Shown: positions 8,886-17,209 of the stretch, piece after piece | How the letters are laid out: each line of letters starts with the position of its first letter | Position numbering within the stretch: the first letter of the stretch is position 1 | Assembly: GCF_014656295.1 (NCBI RefSeq) | Contig: NZ_BNCD01000017.1 | Coordinates: 62,001-126,000 of the forward strand | Reading direction: 5' to 3' | Length of the DNA: 64,000 nt | Origin: Streptomyces sulfonofaciens | GTDB taxonomy: Bacteria; Actinomycetota; Actinomycetes; Streptomycetales; Streptomycetaceae | Notes under the pieces: generated by a model | Told to the model about the DNA's origin: nothing | Databases searched by the model: none | The model's input: the letters and a program-made list of their open reading frames with translations, nothing else | Made by a program: the position numbers and the translations under genes

Positions 8886-9383
8886 ATGAGGACGCACACG
8901 CTCGTCGACTCGCCGGTGGGAGATCTGACGGTGGTGGCACAGGACGGCGCGCTGGTGGGCCTGTACTTCGAGGGGCACAGGCGCGGCCCGTCCGCCGATG
9001 TCCTCGGGACACGCACCGGCGAGGGCTTCGAGGCCGTCAGGCAGCAACTGGCCGAGTACTTCGCCGGGCACAGGCGGCAGTTCGACCTGCCGCTCGCGCC
9101 CCGCGGCAACGACTTCCAGCGCAGGGTCTGGGAGCTCCTGAGGACCATCCCGTACAGCGAGACACGCTCGTACGCGGACCTCGCCCGTGCACTGGGCGAT
9201 CCGGCGCTGGCCCAGGCGGTGGGCGCCGCCAGCGCCCGCAACCCGCTGTCGGTGGTCATCCCGTGCCACCGGGTCGTCGCGGCCGACGGCAGCCTTCGGG
9301 GGTACGCGGGCGGGCTGGAGCGCAAGCGGTTCCTGCTCGGCCTGGAGGAGCCCGCCGCCGCGGCGGCCGACCGGCTGTTCTGA
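8886..9383 (+). CDS. ogt: Methylated-DNA--protein-cysteine methyltransferase
   Basis: Removes O6-methyl/alkyl groups from guanine by suicidal transfer to its own cysteine. 165 residues, with the active-site motif VIPCHRV (Cys 127), the conserved NPLS just before it, the helix-turn-helix segment YSETRSYADLARALG, and the C-terminal GGLERKRFLLGLE. The start ATG at 8886 follows a good ribosome binding site (GGGAGG). It is monocistronic, and a hairpin lies directly after the stop. A second, sigma-factor-coupled homologue is encoded at 13431-14060. Confidence 0.95.
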   Translation: MRTHTLVDSPVGDLTVVAQDGALVGLYFEGHRRGPSADVLGTRTGEGFEAVRQQLAEYFAGHRRQFDLPLAPRGNDFQRRVWELLRTIPYSETRSYADLARALGDPALAQAVGAASARNPLSVVIPCHRVVAADGSLRGYAGGLERKRFLLGLEEPAAAAADRLF

Positions 9384-9384
9384 G

Positions 9385-9401
9385 CCGGGGCCCGGCCCCG
9401 G
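9385..9401 (+). terminator. Candidate hairpin terminator after ogt
   Basis: CCGGGGC/GCCCCGG arms separated by three bases start two bases after the ogt stop codon. There is no U-tract, which is common for high-GC terminators. Confidence 0.45.
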
Positions 9402-9419
9402 GTACGCCCCCGGCCGGGT

Positions 9420-9680
9420 GTGAAACCGGCGCCCCCGCGCCTCGCCGTAACCAACGACGGCCCGGCCGCCGCCCGTGCCCGGCTCGGCGGCGCGCTCGGA
9501 ACCGCACTCGGCCTCCGCACCGCCATGGCCATCACGACAGCAGGGGTCCCGCTCGCCGCACTGATCCTGCTCTTGTCCCCGATCCGGCGATCCCGGGACC
9601 TGCCGACGTCCCGCCGGCCGACGAGTAACCGCGAACTCCCGCTGGATTTCGATGGAAAGGCGTCCCTACCCCGTCATTGA
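9420..9680 (+). pseudogene. Relic of an MFS transporter C-terminus
   Basis: An 86-codon open frame contains LGGALGTALGLRTAMAITTA followed by a hydrophobic helix and LILLLSPIRRSRDLP. This matches the last transmembrane helix and the closing SP(I/L)RRxRDLP tail seen in many actinobacterial major-facilitator transporters. No upstream helices are encoded, so only the final ~50 residues of the original protein remain. The following residues look like read-through. It lies at the left edge of a relic-rich segment that also contains a transposase fragment. A newly derived small membrane protein cannot be excluded. Confidence 0.55.
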
Positions 9681-9795
9681 CCACGACCGCACCTGGCAAC
9701 CGCTCCTCGGAACCGAGTGCCGCAACCCTCGGGCCGGGTCTCGCGGGGAGAAAATCCGGCGACGTCGTCGATCATCCCCGGGATACTGGGCGCCC

Positions 9796-10542
9796 ATGGA
9801 TGAGGTCGAAGTCGTCGTCTCCCATTCCGAGCGTGCGACCCTGCGGGTCGGCGACGTGTTCCTGAAGGTGGACGCCGATCAGGAGCGCATCGACGTCGAG
9901 GTCGAGGCGATGTCCCTCGCGCCGGTCCCGACACCCAAGGTCCTGTGGCGCAAGCCGCCCGTGCTCGCGATCGCCGCCGTCCCGGGGGCGGCGCTCGGCC
10001 GTCTCGGTGAGCCGTCGGCCGCGTCGCCGGCGGCGTGGGCCGCGGCGGGTGCCGCCGTCCGGCAGTTGCACGAGGCGCCGTTGCCGCCCTGGGTGGGCCG
10101 GCGCCGCCAGGGTCCCGACGAGTTGGTGGCGGAACTCGACGGCGAGTGCGAGTTGCTCGTGACGAACGGCCTCCTGCCCGCCGACCTGGTCACCCGCAAC
10201 CTCCAGGTCGCCGAGGCCGCGCTCCGGCCGTGGAAACCGGTGTTCACACACGGCGACCTGCAGGTCGAGCACGTCTTTGTCGACGGCGACGAGGTCACCG
10301 GCATCATCGACTGGTCCGAGGCGGGCCGGGGTGATGCCGTGTTCGACCTCGCCACCTTGACGCTCGGACACGAGGAGCACCTCGACGACGTCATCGCCGG
10401 TTATGGCACTGACGTCGACCTCGACGTGATCCGTGCATGGTGGTCGTTGCGCAGCCTGCTGGGGGTTCGCTGGCTGGTCGAGCACGGCTTCGACCCCTTC
10501 GCGCCGGGCTGCGAGGTCGACGTGCTGAGATCCCGGATGTGA
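9796..10542 (+). CDS. APH-family phosphotransferase
   Basis: 248 residues of the aminoglycoside phosphotransferase/choline kinase fold. The ATP-anchoring lysine is in DVFLKVDAD. The catalytic (Brenner) loop is FTHGDLQVEHVFV, with His 152 and catalytic Asp 154; the position usually Asn is His here. The metal-binding IIDWSEAGRGDAVFDLA follows. The next-to-last segment RSLLGVRWLVEHGFDP is typical of uncharacterised actinobacterial members. The start ATG at 9796 opens directly into a conserved N-terminus. The substrate is unknown (small-molecule antibiotic or metabolite). The gene sits between an MFS relic and a transposase relic, so horizontal acquisition is possible. Confidence 0.82.
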   Translation: MDEVEVVVSHSERATLRVGDVFLKVDADQERIDVEVEAMSLAPVPTPKVLWRKPPVLAIAAVPGAALGRLGEPSAASPAAWAAAGAAVRQLHEAPLPPWVGRRRQGPDELVAELDGECELLVTNGLLPADLVTRNLQVAEAALRPWKPVFTHGDLQVEHVFVDGDEVTGIIDWSEAGRGDAVFDLATLTLGHEEHLDDVIAGYGTDVDLDVIRAWWSLRSLLGVRWLVEHGFDPFAPGCEVDVLRSRM

Positions 10543-10664
10543 GGTTGCGCGGGCCCGACTGCTGCAAGTGCGTTCTGACGCATCGAGCAGGCCGTGCCCC
10601 GCGGCGCATCGCCCGCCCTTGCTCCCAACGCAGTGCGGTGCGCAGTCGTCGCCGGCGGATGACG

Positions 10665-11037
10665 GCGCGGCCAAGGTGGCGAGCGCGTGGTGGAAGTCGG
10701 CGCGGATCTCCCAGCGGATGCACAGGCGGCGGGACCAGTGCAGCAGCGCGATCGCTCCTTCCACGGCCCGGCGGTACACACCCAGGCCGGAGCCGTGCCC
10801 GGTGCCGCACCGGGCGCGATGGGGGGTGATCTGGAACTGGCGGACCCTGTCCCGGTAGACCTCGTGGTCACAGCCGCGGTCGGCGTACGGATAGCTGGGG
10901 CGGCGCAGTGGCCGGCCGCGCTTGCAGCGGATCGTCGGCACGGCCTGGATCAGCGGGATCAGTTGGGTGACGTCGTCGCGGTCGCCCCGGTGATGATTGC
11001 CGCGAGCGGTGTGCCGTGCGCCTACGAGGGGGGACAG
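10665..11037 (-). mobile_element. Decayed IS5-type DDE transposase fragment
   Basis: Reading leftward, the frame carries GDRDDVTQLIPLIQAVPTIR, RGRPLRRPSYPYADRGCDHE, RARCGTGHGSGLGVYRRAVE and ALLHWSRRLCIRWEIRADFH. This is the order seen in IS5/IS4-class transposases: GGNRxDVTQ, DRGYDH, GTxHGSGLGxxRWVVE, WLHxxRRLRxRWE. The N-terminal third is absent, and several key positions have drifted (Cys for Tyr in DRGYD). I see neither a proper start nor terminal inverted repeats, so this is an inactive remnant. It runs on without an expected C-terminal stop. Confidence 0.7.
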
Positions 11038-11227
11038 CCGTCGATCGGGGCGCTGGGGCGCCTCCGTCGTGACCATCTCCGCAGGTGCGCCAGGCCGCCG
11101 CGTCTCGCCATGGCCGGCGGTCGGGCGAATGTGCGGCGGACAGCGCAACATGATGATTCGACAGGCGTATCCCATTGTGCGAATCGGTATTTCATGGCCT
11201 CTCCCAGAGGCCAGTACGGTCGCATTC

Positions 11228-12709
11228 ATGGAGTGGAAATCTCAGAATGCAGAAGAAATCGCGGCCGCCTTGCGTTCCGGCGAAGTGACATCGGTGGAGC
11301 TGACCGACGAGGCAATCGCTCGTATCGAGCGCGACGACAAGGCGATCAACGCGATCTGCGTGCCGGACTTCGACCGTGCGCGGGCCGCCGCGCGCGGTGC
11401 AGACCAGGCGCGCGCCCGCGGCGAGGACCGGCCACTGCTCGGCATTCCGGTGACGGTCAAGGAGTGCTACAACATCGTCGGGCTGCCCACGACCTGGGGC
11501 ATGCCGATGTACCGGGACTTTGTGCCGACCGAGGACGCGATACAGGTGGCGCGGCTCCGGGCCGCCGGCGCTGTGGTGCTCGGTAAGACGAATGTGCCCT
11601 TGAGGCTGCAGGATCTGCAGAGCTTCAACGAGATCTACGGCACCACCAACAACCCCTGGGACCATGCTCGCACGCCGGGCGGATCGTCCGGCGGATCGGC
11701 GGCGGCCCTGGCGGCTGGATTCGGCGCCTTGTCCATCGGTTCCGACATCGGCGGTTCATTGCGCACCCCCGCGCATTTCTGCGGTGTCTACGCGCACAAG
11801 CCGACGCTCGGACTGGTGGCGAACCGCGGTATGGTCCCGCCGACCACTCCGGCACTGCCGGTCGACCTCGACCTCGCCGTCGTCGGCCCGATGGCGCGCA
11901 CCGCCCGCGACCTCACGCTCCTGCTCGACGTCATGGCCGGGCCGGACCCGCTGACGCTCGGCGTGGCGCACGACCTGACGCTGCCGCTCGCACGCCACCA
12001 GCGGCTGAGCGACTTCCGGGTGCTGGTCCTCGAAGAGCATCCGTTCATTCCGACCGGGTCCGCTGTGCGGGCCGGCGTGAACCGGGTGGCCGACGCACTT
12101 GTCGACGGCGGCGCCCACGTCGAACGGCACACTCCGCTGCTGCCCGACCTGGCCGAAGCCGCGACGCTCTACACGCAGTTGCTGTTCTCGGGCTCCGTCG
12201 CGCGCCTTCCCGTCGAAGCGTACGAGCAGTTTCGGACCCGCGCCGCCGGACTGAGCGCGGACGACCAGAGTCTCGACGCGGTGCGGCTGCGCGGGATGGC
12301 GTTCAGCCACCGCGACTGGATCGAGGCGAACGACCGTCGCGAGCTCCACCGTCACGGCTGGCGGCAGCTCTTCACCGAGTTCGACGCCGTGGTGTGCCCG
12401 ATCACGCCCACTCCCGCGTTCCCGCACGACCACAACCCCGATCTGCTGGAACGCCGGATCGACGTCGATGGCGTCGAGTACCCGTACTTCGACCAGCTTG
12501 TCTGGGCCGGTCTGGCCACCATGCCCGGCCTGCCCGCCACCGCCGTACCAGCGGGCCTGTCCCCCGACGGCCTGCCGGTGGGGGTGCAACTCATCGGTCC
12601 GATGTTCGAGGACCGCACCCCGCTGCGGCTGGCCGAACTGCTGGAGCAGAGGATCGGCGGCTTCCAGGCACCGAAGCAGGGCGTACTACCGGATGTCCTC
12701 CGAGGATGA
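11228..12709 (+). CDS. Amidase (amidase signature family)
   Basis: 493 residues with the Ser-cisSer-Lys machinery: Lys 78 in GIPVTVKECYN, cis-Ser 153 in TPGGSSGGSAAAL and the nucleophile Ser 177 in GSDIGGSLRTP (24 residues apart, as in the family). The C-terminal LPVGVQLIGP is also conserved. Amidases hydrolyse carboxamides to acid and ammonia; the substrate of this one is not predictable, and GatA is unlikely without gatC/gatB nearby. The ATG at 11228 opens into MEWKSQNAEEIAAALRSGEV, a standard N-terminus. The first ~12 codons are AT-richer than the body, and it directly follows the IS relic. Confidence 0.9.
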   Translation: MEWKSQNAEEIAAALRSGEVTSVELTDEAIARIERDDKAINAICVPDFDRARAAARGADQARARGEDRPLLGIPVTVKECYNIVGLPTTWGMPMYRDFVPTEDAIQVARLRAAGAVVLGKTNVPLRLQDLQSFNEIYGTTNNPWDHARTPGGSSGGSAAALAAGFGALSIGSDIGGSLRTPAHFCGVYAHKPTLGLVANRGMVPPTTPALPVDLDLAVVGPMARTARDLTLLLDVMAGPDPLTLGVAHDLTLPLARHQRLSDFRVLVLEEHPFIPTGSAVRAGVNRVADALVDGGAHVERHTPLLPDLAEAATLYTQLLFSGSVARLPVEAYEQFRTRAAGLSADDQSLDAVRLRGMAFSHRDWIEANDRRELHRHGWRQLFTEFDAVVCPITPTPAFPHDHNPDLLERRIDVDGVEYPYFDQLVWAGLATMPGLPATAVPAGLSPDGLPVGVQLIGPMFEDRTPLRLAELLEQRIGGFQAPKQGVLPDVLRG

Positions 12710-12942
12710 GGTGCGGATGACGGACGAGGCCGGGCCTGGTCCTGACGACCGCGGCCTGGGCACGCGGGACCGGCCATGCCGGCCGTCCGGTCGCCTCGAC
12801 AGCCGGATCGTGTTCGCACCAGAGGCGGAGCCTTCGCGTCCGATGCGAACGCCGAAGGCCCACCAAGGGTGCCCGGCCCCGGCCCACCGGTCCTCGGTAG
12901 CGCCCGGGCTCACGTTTTTGGCGGCCGGAGCGTTTACCAGGT

Positions 12943-13434
12943 GTGAGCAAGCCGCCGTTCGAACAGATCGTGACCGACCACGGGCCCACGGTGTTCCGTG
13001 TCGTACGGGCCGTCGTGGGCCCGCACGACGCGGAGGACGCCTGGTCGGAGACGTTCCTCGCCGCGCTGCGCGGATATCCGCGGCTGCCCGCCGACGCGAA
13101 CGTCGAGGCATGGCTGGTCACCATCGCGCACCGCAAGGCCATCGACGTCACGCGCGCGAGCGCGCGCCGTCCCGCGCCGGTCGGGGAGGTCCCCGACGCG
13201 CCCACCCGCCTCGGCCTGCCGCAGGACGCGGACCCCGATCTGTGGCGGGCGCTGGGGGACCTCCCCGACCGCCAGCGGCACGCGGTGGCCTACCACTACC
13301 TGGCGGGCCTGCCCTACAAGGAGATCGCCGCCCTGACCGGCGGCACCGCCGACGCGGCGCGCAGGGCGGCGGCGGACGGCATCAGGAACCTGCGCGGCAC
13401 GTATCCGCGAGAGACCGACAGGATGGGACGGTGA
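12943..13434 (+). CDS. ECF-like sigma-70 family RNA polymerase sigma factor
   Basis: 163 residues. Region 2 covers about 5-70 (FEQIVTDHGPTVFRVVRAVV, then DAEDAWSETFLAALR and AWLVTIAHRKAIDVTRA). Region 4 covers about 100-155 (LPDRQRHAVAYHYLAGLPYK, EIAALTGGTADAARRAAADG). There is no 1.1 or region 3. The GTG start at 12943 gives a standard N-terminus. The stop overlaps the start of the following alkyltransferase gene (GTGA), so the two are translationally coupled. That suggests a sigma factor involved in, or regulated by, alkylation damage. Confidence 0.9.
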   Translation: MSKPPFEQIVTDHGPTVFRVVRAVVGPHDAEDAWSETFLAALRGYPRLPADANVEAWLVTIAHRKAIDVTRASARRPAPVGEVPDAPTRLGLPQDADPDLWRALGDLPDRQRHAVAYHYLAGLPYKEIAALTGGTADAARRAAADGIRNLRGTYPRETDRMGR

Positions 13435-14060
13435 CGACGATGACCCACGCCCCCGAAGCCGACGGCGAGCGCCTCCGCGCGGCGCTGCCCGCACCCGACG
13501 ACGCCGTCATGAGCCGGCTGCACTCCCGGCTGGCGGCGCAGGCCGGTGCCGCGGGCATCCTCGACGTCGCCTACCGCACCCTGGACAGCCCGGTCGGTTC
13601 GCTGCTGCTCGCGGCGACCGAGAAGGGCCTCGTCAGGGTCGCCTTCGCCGTCCAGGACCACACCCTGGCACTGCGGCAGCTCGCGGAGCGGGTGAGCCCC
13701 CGGGTGCTGCGCGCTCCCGCGCGGCTTGACGAGGCGAGCCGCCAGCTCGACGAGTACTTCGCCGGCCGGCGCAGGCTGTTCGACCTGCCCCTGGACTGGC
13801 AGCTCTCGCGGGCCTTCCGCCGCGACGCCCTGGCCCGGCTCCCCGAGATCGCCTACGGGCACACCGCCAGCTACGCCCAGGTGGCGGCCGCTGCGGGCAG
13901 TCCGCGGGCCGTACGTGCCGTGGGCACCGCCTGCGCCACGAACCCGCTGCCGCTCGTGGTGCCGTGCCACCGGGTGATCCGCTCCGACGGGTCGATGGGG
14001 CGGTACGCGGGCGGGACCGGTGCCAAGCGCTTCCTCCTCGACCTGGAGTCGGCCGCCTGA
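13431..14060 (+). CDS. Methylated-DNA--protein-cysteine methyltransferase coupled to sigma factor
   Basis: 209 residues. The C-terminal alkyltransferase domain (about 48-207) has the active-site VVPCHRVIRSDG (Cys 179), the HTH-like ARLPEIAYGHTASYAQVAAA and GGTGAKRFLLDLE at the end. It carries a ~45-residue N-terminal extension (DGERLRAALPAPDDAVMSRL...) not found in the shorter paralogue at 8886. Actinobacterial genomes commonly pair such a gene with a sigma factor. The N-terminal segment is a candidate sigma-interacting region (inference). The GTG start overlaps the sigma stop. Confidence 0.9.
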   Translation: MTTMTHAPEADGERLRAALPAPDDAVMSRLHSRLAAQAGAAGILDVAYRTLDSPVGSLLLAATEKGLVRVAFAVQDHTLALRQLAERVSPRVLRAPARLDEASRQLDEYFAGRRRLFDLPLDWQLSRAFRRDALARLPEIAYGHTASYAQVAAAAGSPRAVRAVGTACATNPLPLVVPCHRVIRSDGSMGRYAGGTGAKRFLLDLESAA

Positions 14061-14076
14061 TCCCGGCCCGCCGCGA

Positions 14077-15702
14077 TCAGGCGCCGGACGGCCCTCGGTC
14101 CGCCGCGAACGACCCACCGCGCCGGCGCGGTCCGGGGTACGGCAGACGTGCCGGGACCGGAACGGACGACGGCTCCAGGCGCGCCGTGATCACCAGCGTG
14201 CCCTCCTCGATCCGGTAGTCGAGGGGCAGGCCCAGGCCGCGCATCGTGGCGACCATCCCGGTGTTGGAGGCACGGGTGACCGCGTAGACGTGCTCGCTGC
14301 CCGCCTCGACGGCCATGGCGACCAGCCGTCCCAGCAGCTCGCGCCCGATGCCGCGGCGCTGCCAGTCGTCCTCCACAAGCAGGGCGACCTCCGACTCCTC
14401 GCCGTCCCACATCAGATGCCCGAGCGCCACGATCCGGCCCGAGGCCGTCTGTGCGGCGAGCGTGCGGCCGAAACGGGGGCTCAGCAGATGGTCGAGGTAG
14501 CTGTCCGCGCCGCCCACCGGGCCGTGGTAGCGCAGGCCCAGCGTGTCCGCGGAGCAGCGCCGGTGCATCGCCCTGGCCGCCGCGAGGTCGTCGGTGCCTG
14601 CCCGGCGTACGGTGACCGCCTGACCGCGGGGCAGCGTGAACACATCACGGCCCGCGGGCACCCGGGGGCCGAGTCGTGCGTCGAGTTCGACCAGCGCCCG
14701 GGCCCGCGCGAACTCCGTCGGCGTGAACGGCAGATAGGGCCGCTCCACGGTGATCAGCTCCCCCTCGGGCGCCCGCAGGCGCAGCACCGTGTCCTCAAGG
14801 GCCCCTTCGACCGGTGGCAGGACGCCCGGCGCACCGGTCGTCCTGCCACCGGTGACCGGACCGCGGCTCTCACGGGTGGAGGCCGGGAACGAGCGGATGG
14901 TGCAGCGGCCCAGCAGACCCCGGAGCGCCAGCGGGAGCTCCGCCGGGTCGAGGGCGGTGCGGGTGGCGAGGCCGAGCACGCGCGTCGGCGTGTCCACCAG
15001 GTCGTGGGCGTCGGCGCGTTCCAGCCAGGTGTCGCCGCCGCCCACGGCGCAGACGGTGCCGCTGAGCTCCGAAGCGGTCAACTCGGCGGGCACCCGCAGC
15101 AGGAACTCGTCGACGGTGCCCTCGGCCAGCGGATGCGTCTGCAGGCTGAGGATGTCGATCTCCCGCTCGGCCATCGCCCCGCACAGCACCGCGAGGGATC
15201 CCGGGGCGTCCCGCACGGTCGTCCGCAGCCGCCACAGCGTGGTGGGGGACAGGGCCGCCGCAGGGCCGGCGGCAGGTACCGGCGGTGCGGCGGCCACAGG
15301 GGCGGTGACGTGCGGTGCCACGGCGGGAGCGGTGCCGTCCGTGCCGGGGACCGGTCCGGCGGAGGCGGGGAAGGAACCGGTGGGGACGGCACCGCTGGAT
15401 CCGGTGGGGGCGGAACGGGTGGGGACGGCACCGGTGGGGTCGGGGCCCGTGGAGGCCGGCGGCGGTGGGGCGTGGCTGTGGCGGCGTGCCCACCACGTGT
15501 GGAACGCGACCGTGGTGAGCAGGGCCACCGCGTAGGCGCACAGCACGTAGGGGCCGTGCGGCCCGTGTCCGATGAGGTTCGCCATGACGTCGGCGACCGC
15601 GACCGCGGTGAAGAGCGCCGCCAGCTCCACCAGATCGCGACGCCAGTGGGGGACGGGACGGCCGTGCCGTGCATGCGTCACATCAGACATGTCTGGACTC
15701 AT
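14077..15702 (-). CDS. Membrane-anchored ACT-GNAT acetyltransferase-like protein
   Basis: 541 residues in three parts. First are two transmembrane helices near residues 25-70 (VELAALFTAVAVADVMANLI, LCAYAVALLTTVAFHTWWAR). Second is a ~60-residue Pro/Thr/Ser/Ala linker of degenerate repeats. Third is a soluble region with an ACT-like domain (LRTTVRDAPGSLAVLCGAMA, REIDILSLQTHPL) and a C-terminal GNAT domain with the acetyl-CoA motif QRRGIGRELLGRLVAMAVEA. GNAT enzymes transfer acetyl from acetyl-CoA to amines; ACT domains sense amino acids. Soluble actinobacterial lysine acetyltransferases with ACT domains are known, so ligand-controlled protein acetylation at the membrane is possible. I chose ATG 15702; ATG 15690 is an alternative. 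Confidence 0.8.
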   Translation of the reverse strand: MSPDMSDVTHARHGRPVPHWRRDLVELAALFTAVAVADVMANLIGHGPHGPYVLCAYAVALLTTVAFHTWWARRHSHAPPPPASTGPDPTGAVPTRSAPTGSSGAVPTGSFPASAGPVPGTDGTAPAVAPHVTAPVAAAPPVPAAGPAAALSPTTLWRLRTTVRDAPGSLAVLCGAMAEREIDILSLQTHPLAEGTVDEFLLRVPAELTASELSGTVCAVGGGDTWLERADAHDLVDTPTRVLGLATRTALDPAELPLALRGLLGRCTIRSFPASTRESRGPVTGGRTTGAPGVLPPVEGALEDTVLRLRAPEGELITVERPYLPFTPTEFARARALVELDARLGPRVPAGRDVFTLPRGQAVTVRRAGTDDLAAARAMHRRCSADTLGLRYHGPVGGADSYLDHLLSPRFGRTLAAQTASGRIVALGHLMWDGEESEVALLVEDDWQRRGIGRELLGRLVAMAVEAGSEHVYAVTRASNTGMVATMRGLGLPLDYRIEEGTLVITARLEPSSVPVPARLPYPGPRRRGGSFAADRGPSGA

Positions 15703-16166
15703 GCTGTCACTGTGTACAAGCCGTGTTGCCGAGTCGCGAACGCTTCGTGACCGCTGGGTAAAGCCGTGCCCGGGGCTCCCCGCACTGCCCGGAACGGGAC
15801 CCGTCCGTGCAGGTGGAGGCCGTGGCACGGCTATGGACGAGTCGGACGGAAGGGACCTCTCCGTGCGCTTCGGCGGGCGCTCGCCCCCGCTGATGGTCAC
15901 TCTCCGTGTGTGTCGGCCGGACCTTTGGCCGAAGCTTCCGGCTCGCGGGCGGTGGGTGCGGACGCGTTCGGACCCGGCGGAGCGGGGGGCGTACGGCGCC
16001 TCGGGCGGTGCGCTCGGGCCACGCGCCCGGGCGCACCGTCCTGGCCGCCCGCCCGGCCCGTACGTGCGGTCTTCGCCCGGCCCGTGCGCACGCTCCCGTC
16101 CGGCCCGTGCGCGGGGCGCGCCCGATCCGCCTGGACAGCGGCAGGCCGGTCCGCTGGGATGGCCGG
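15703..16166. other. Intergenic, divergent promoter region, no gene seen
   Basis: 464 bases between the divergent ACT-GNAT and SigJ-like genes. The left ~100 bases are comparatively AT-rich and probably hold promoters. The right part is GC-rich with repeated GCCCGTGCGC/CCCGTACG-like words. I see no convincing coding sequence or strong hairpin. Confidence 0.5.
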
Positions 16167-17051
16167 GTGGCAACCGACACGGCGACCGAGGTCTTCGAGG
16201 AGCACCGCCCCGTGCTGATGGGCGTCGCCTACCGCATGCTCGGCCGGGTGGCTGACGCGGAGGACGTCGTCCAGGAGACATGGCTGCGCTGGTCGGCCGC
16301 GGAGCACGGGGAGGTGCGCGTCCCGCGCGCGTACCTGGTTCGCACCACCACCCGCCTCGCCATCGACCGGCTGCGCCGGATCAAGTCGCGCCGCGAGGCC
16401 TACGTGGGCCCCTGGCTGCCCGAGCCGCTGGTCACCGACCTGGCCAGGACCGTCCCCGACGCGGCGGAGCGCGCCGTACTCGCCGACACCGTCTCGCTGG
16501 CCGTCATGGTCGTCCTGGAGTCGCTGTCCCCTCTGGAACGCGCCGTCTTCGTGCTCCGGGAGGCGTTCGGGTTCCCGTTCACGGAGATCGCCACCACGCT
16601 AGACCGCAGCGAGCAGGCGGTGCGCCAACTCGCCACCCGGGCCCGAAGGCACGTCGACGAGCGCCGGCCGCGCTACGACGTCGATCCCGTGGAGCGCCGC
16701 GACCTGACCGAGCGCTTCCTCGCCGCCGCCGTCGACGGCGACCTGGACGGACTCGTGGCCCTGCTGGCCCCCGATGCGCGGCTGGTCGGGGACAGCGGGG
16801 GCAAGGCCAAGGCACCGGTGCGGGTCATCGAGTCCGCCGACAAGGTCGCACGGTTCCTGGACGGCGTGGCGCGGCAGGGCATCGCGGACCCGCGGTTCAG
16901 GTTCCTGGAGGTCAACGGCGGCGTCGCAGTGCTGGTCCTCTTCGGGGGCAAGCCGGACAGCGTGCTCCAGATCGACGTCAGCGAGGGGCGCGTCCAGTGC
17001 GTCCACATCGTGCGCAACCCTGACAAGCTGCTCCATCTGGCCGACGTCTGA
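16167..17051 (+). CDS. SigJ-like ECF sigma factor with C-terminal SnoaL-like domain
   Basis: 294 residues. Region 2 is at about 8-80 (HRPVLMGVAYRMLGRVADAE, DVVQETWLRW, RAYLVRTTTRLAIDRLRRIK). Region 4 is at about 110-165 (LSPLERAVFVLREAFGFPFT, EIATTLDRSEQAVRQLATRA). A C-terminal ~110-residue SnoaL/NTF2-like domain starts at FLAAAVDGDLDGLVALLAPD. This is the ECF41/SigJ architecture, in which the fused NTF2-like domain replaces a separate anti-sigma factor and modulates activity. GTG 16167 is chosen because it gives the standard VATDTATEVFEEHRPVL opening. A perfect hairpin terminator follows. Confidence 0.92.
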   Translation: MATDTATEVFEEHRPVLMGVAYRMLGRVADAEDVVQETWLRWSAAEHGEVRVPRAYLVRTTTRLAIDRLRRIKSRREAYVGPWLPEPLVTDLARTVPDAAERAVLADTVSLAVMVVLESLSPLERAVFVLREAFGFPFTEIATTLDRSEQAVRQLATRARRHVDERRPRYDVDPVERRDLTERFLAAAVDGDLDGLVALLAPDARLVGDSGGKAKAPVRVIESADKVARFLDGVARQGIADPRFRFLEVNGGVAVLVLFGGKPDSVLQIDVSEGRVQCVHIVRNPDKLLHLADV

Positions 17052-17070
17052 GACGGACGCGGGGCCCGGC

Positions 17071-17108
17071 CCCGAGCCCCTCGTCCCGCGGCGGGCGAGG
17101 GGCTCGGG
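17071..17108 (+). terminator. Strong perfect-stem terminator after SigJ-like gene
   Basis: Thirteen-base perfectly complementary arms (17071-17083 and 17096-17108) enclose a 12-base loop and begin 20 bases after the stop codon. No U-tract. This is the clearest intrinsic terminator in the window. Confidence 0.8.
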
Positions 17109-17209
17109 TGTGTGCGGGGTCAGCCCGAGGCCCTTGTGTGCGCCAGGCGCACCACGCGCATCACGCACACCACGCGCATCACTCGTACGCGCGGTAACAG
17201 TGCGGCGGA

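Noticed and set aside
11228..12709. Amidase as GatA of the Glu-tRNA amidotransferase
   Set aside because: No gatB or gatC nearby; the general amidase signature alone does not support this.
13431..14060. Second alkyltransferase as Ada
   Set aside because: No AraC-type DNA-binding domain or Ada zinc-binding N-terminal domain is present; only the C-terminal transferase domain plus a short extension.
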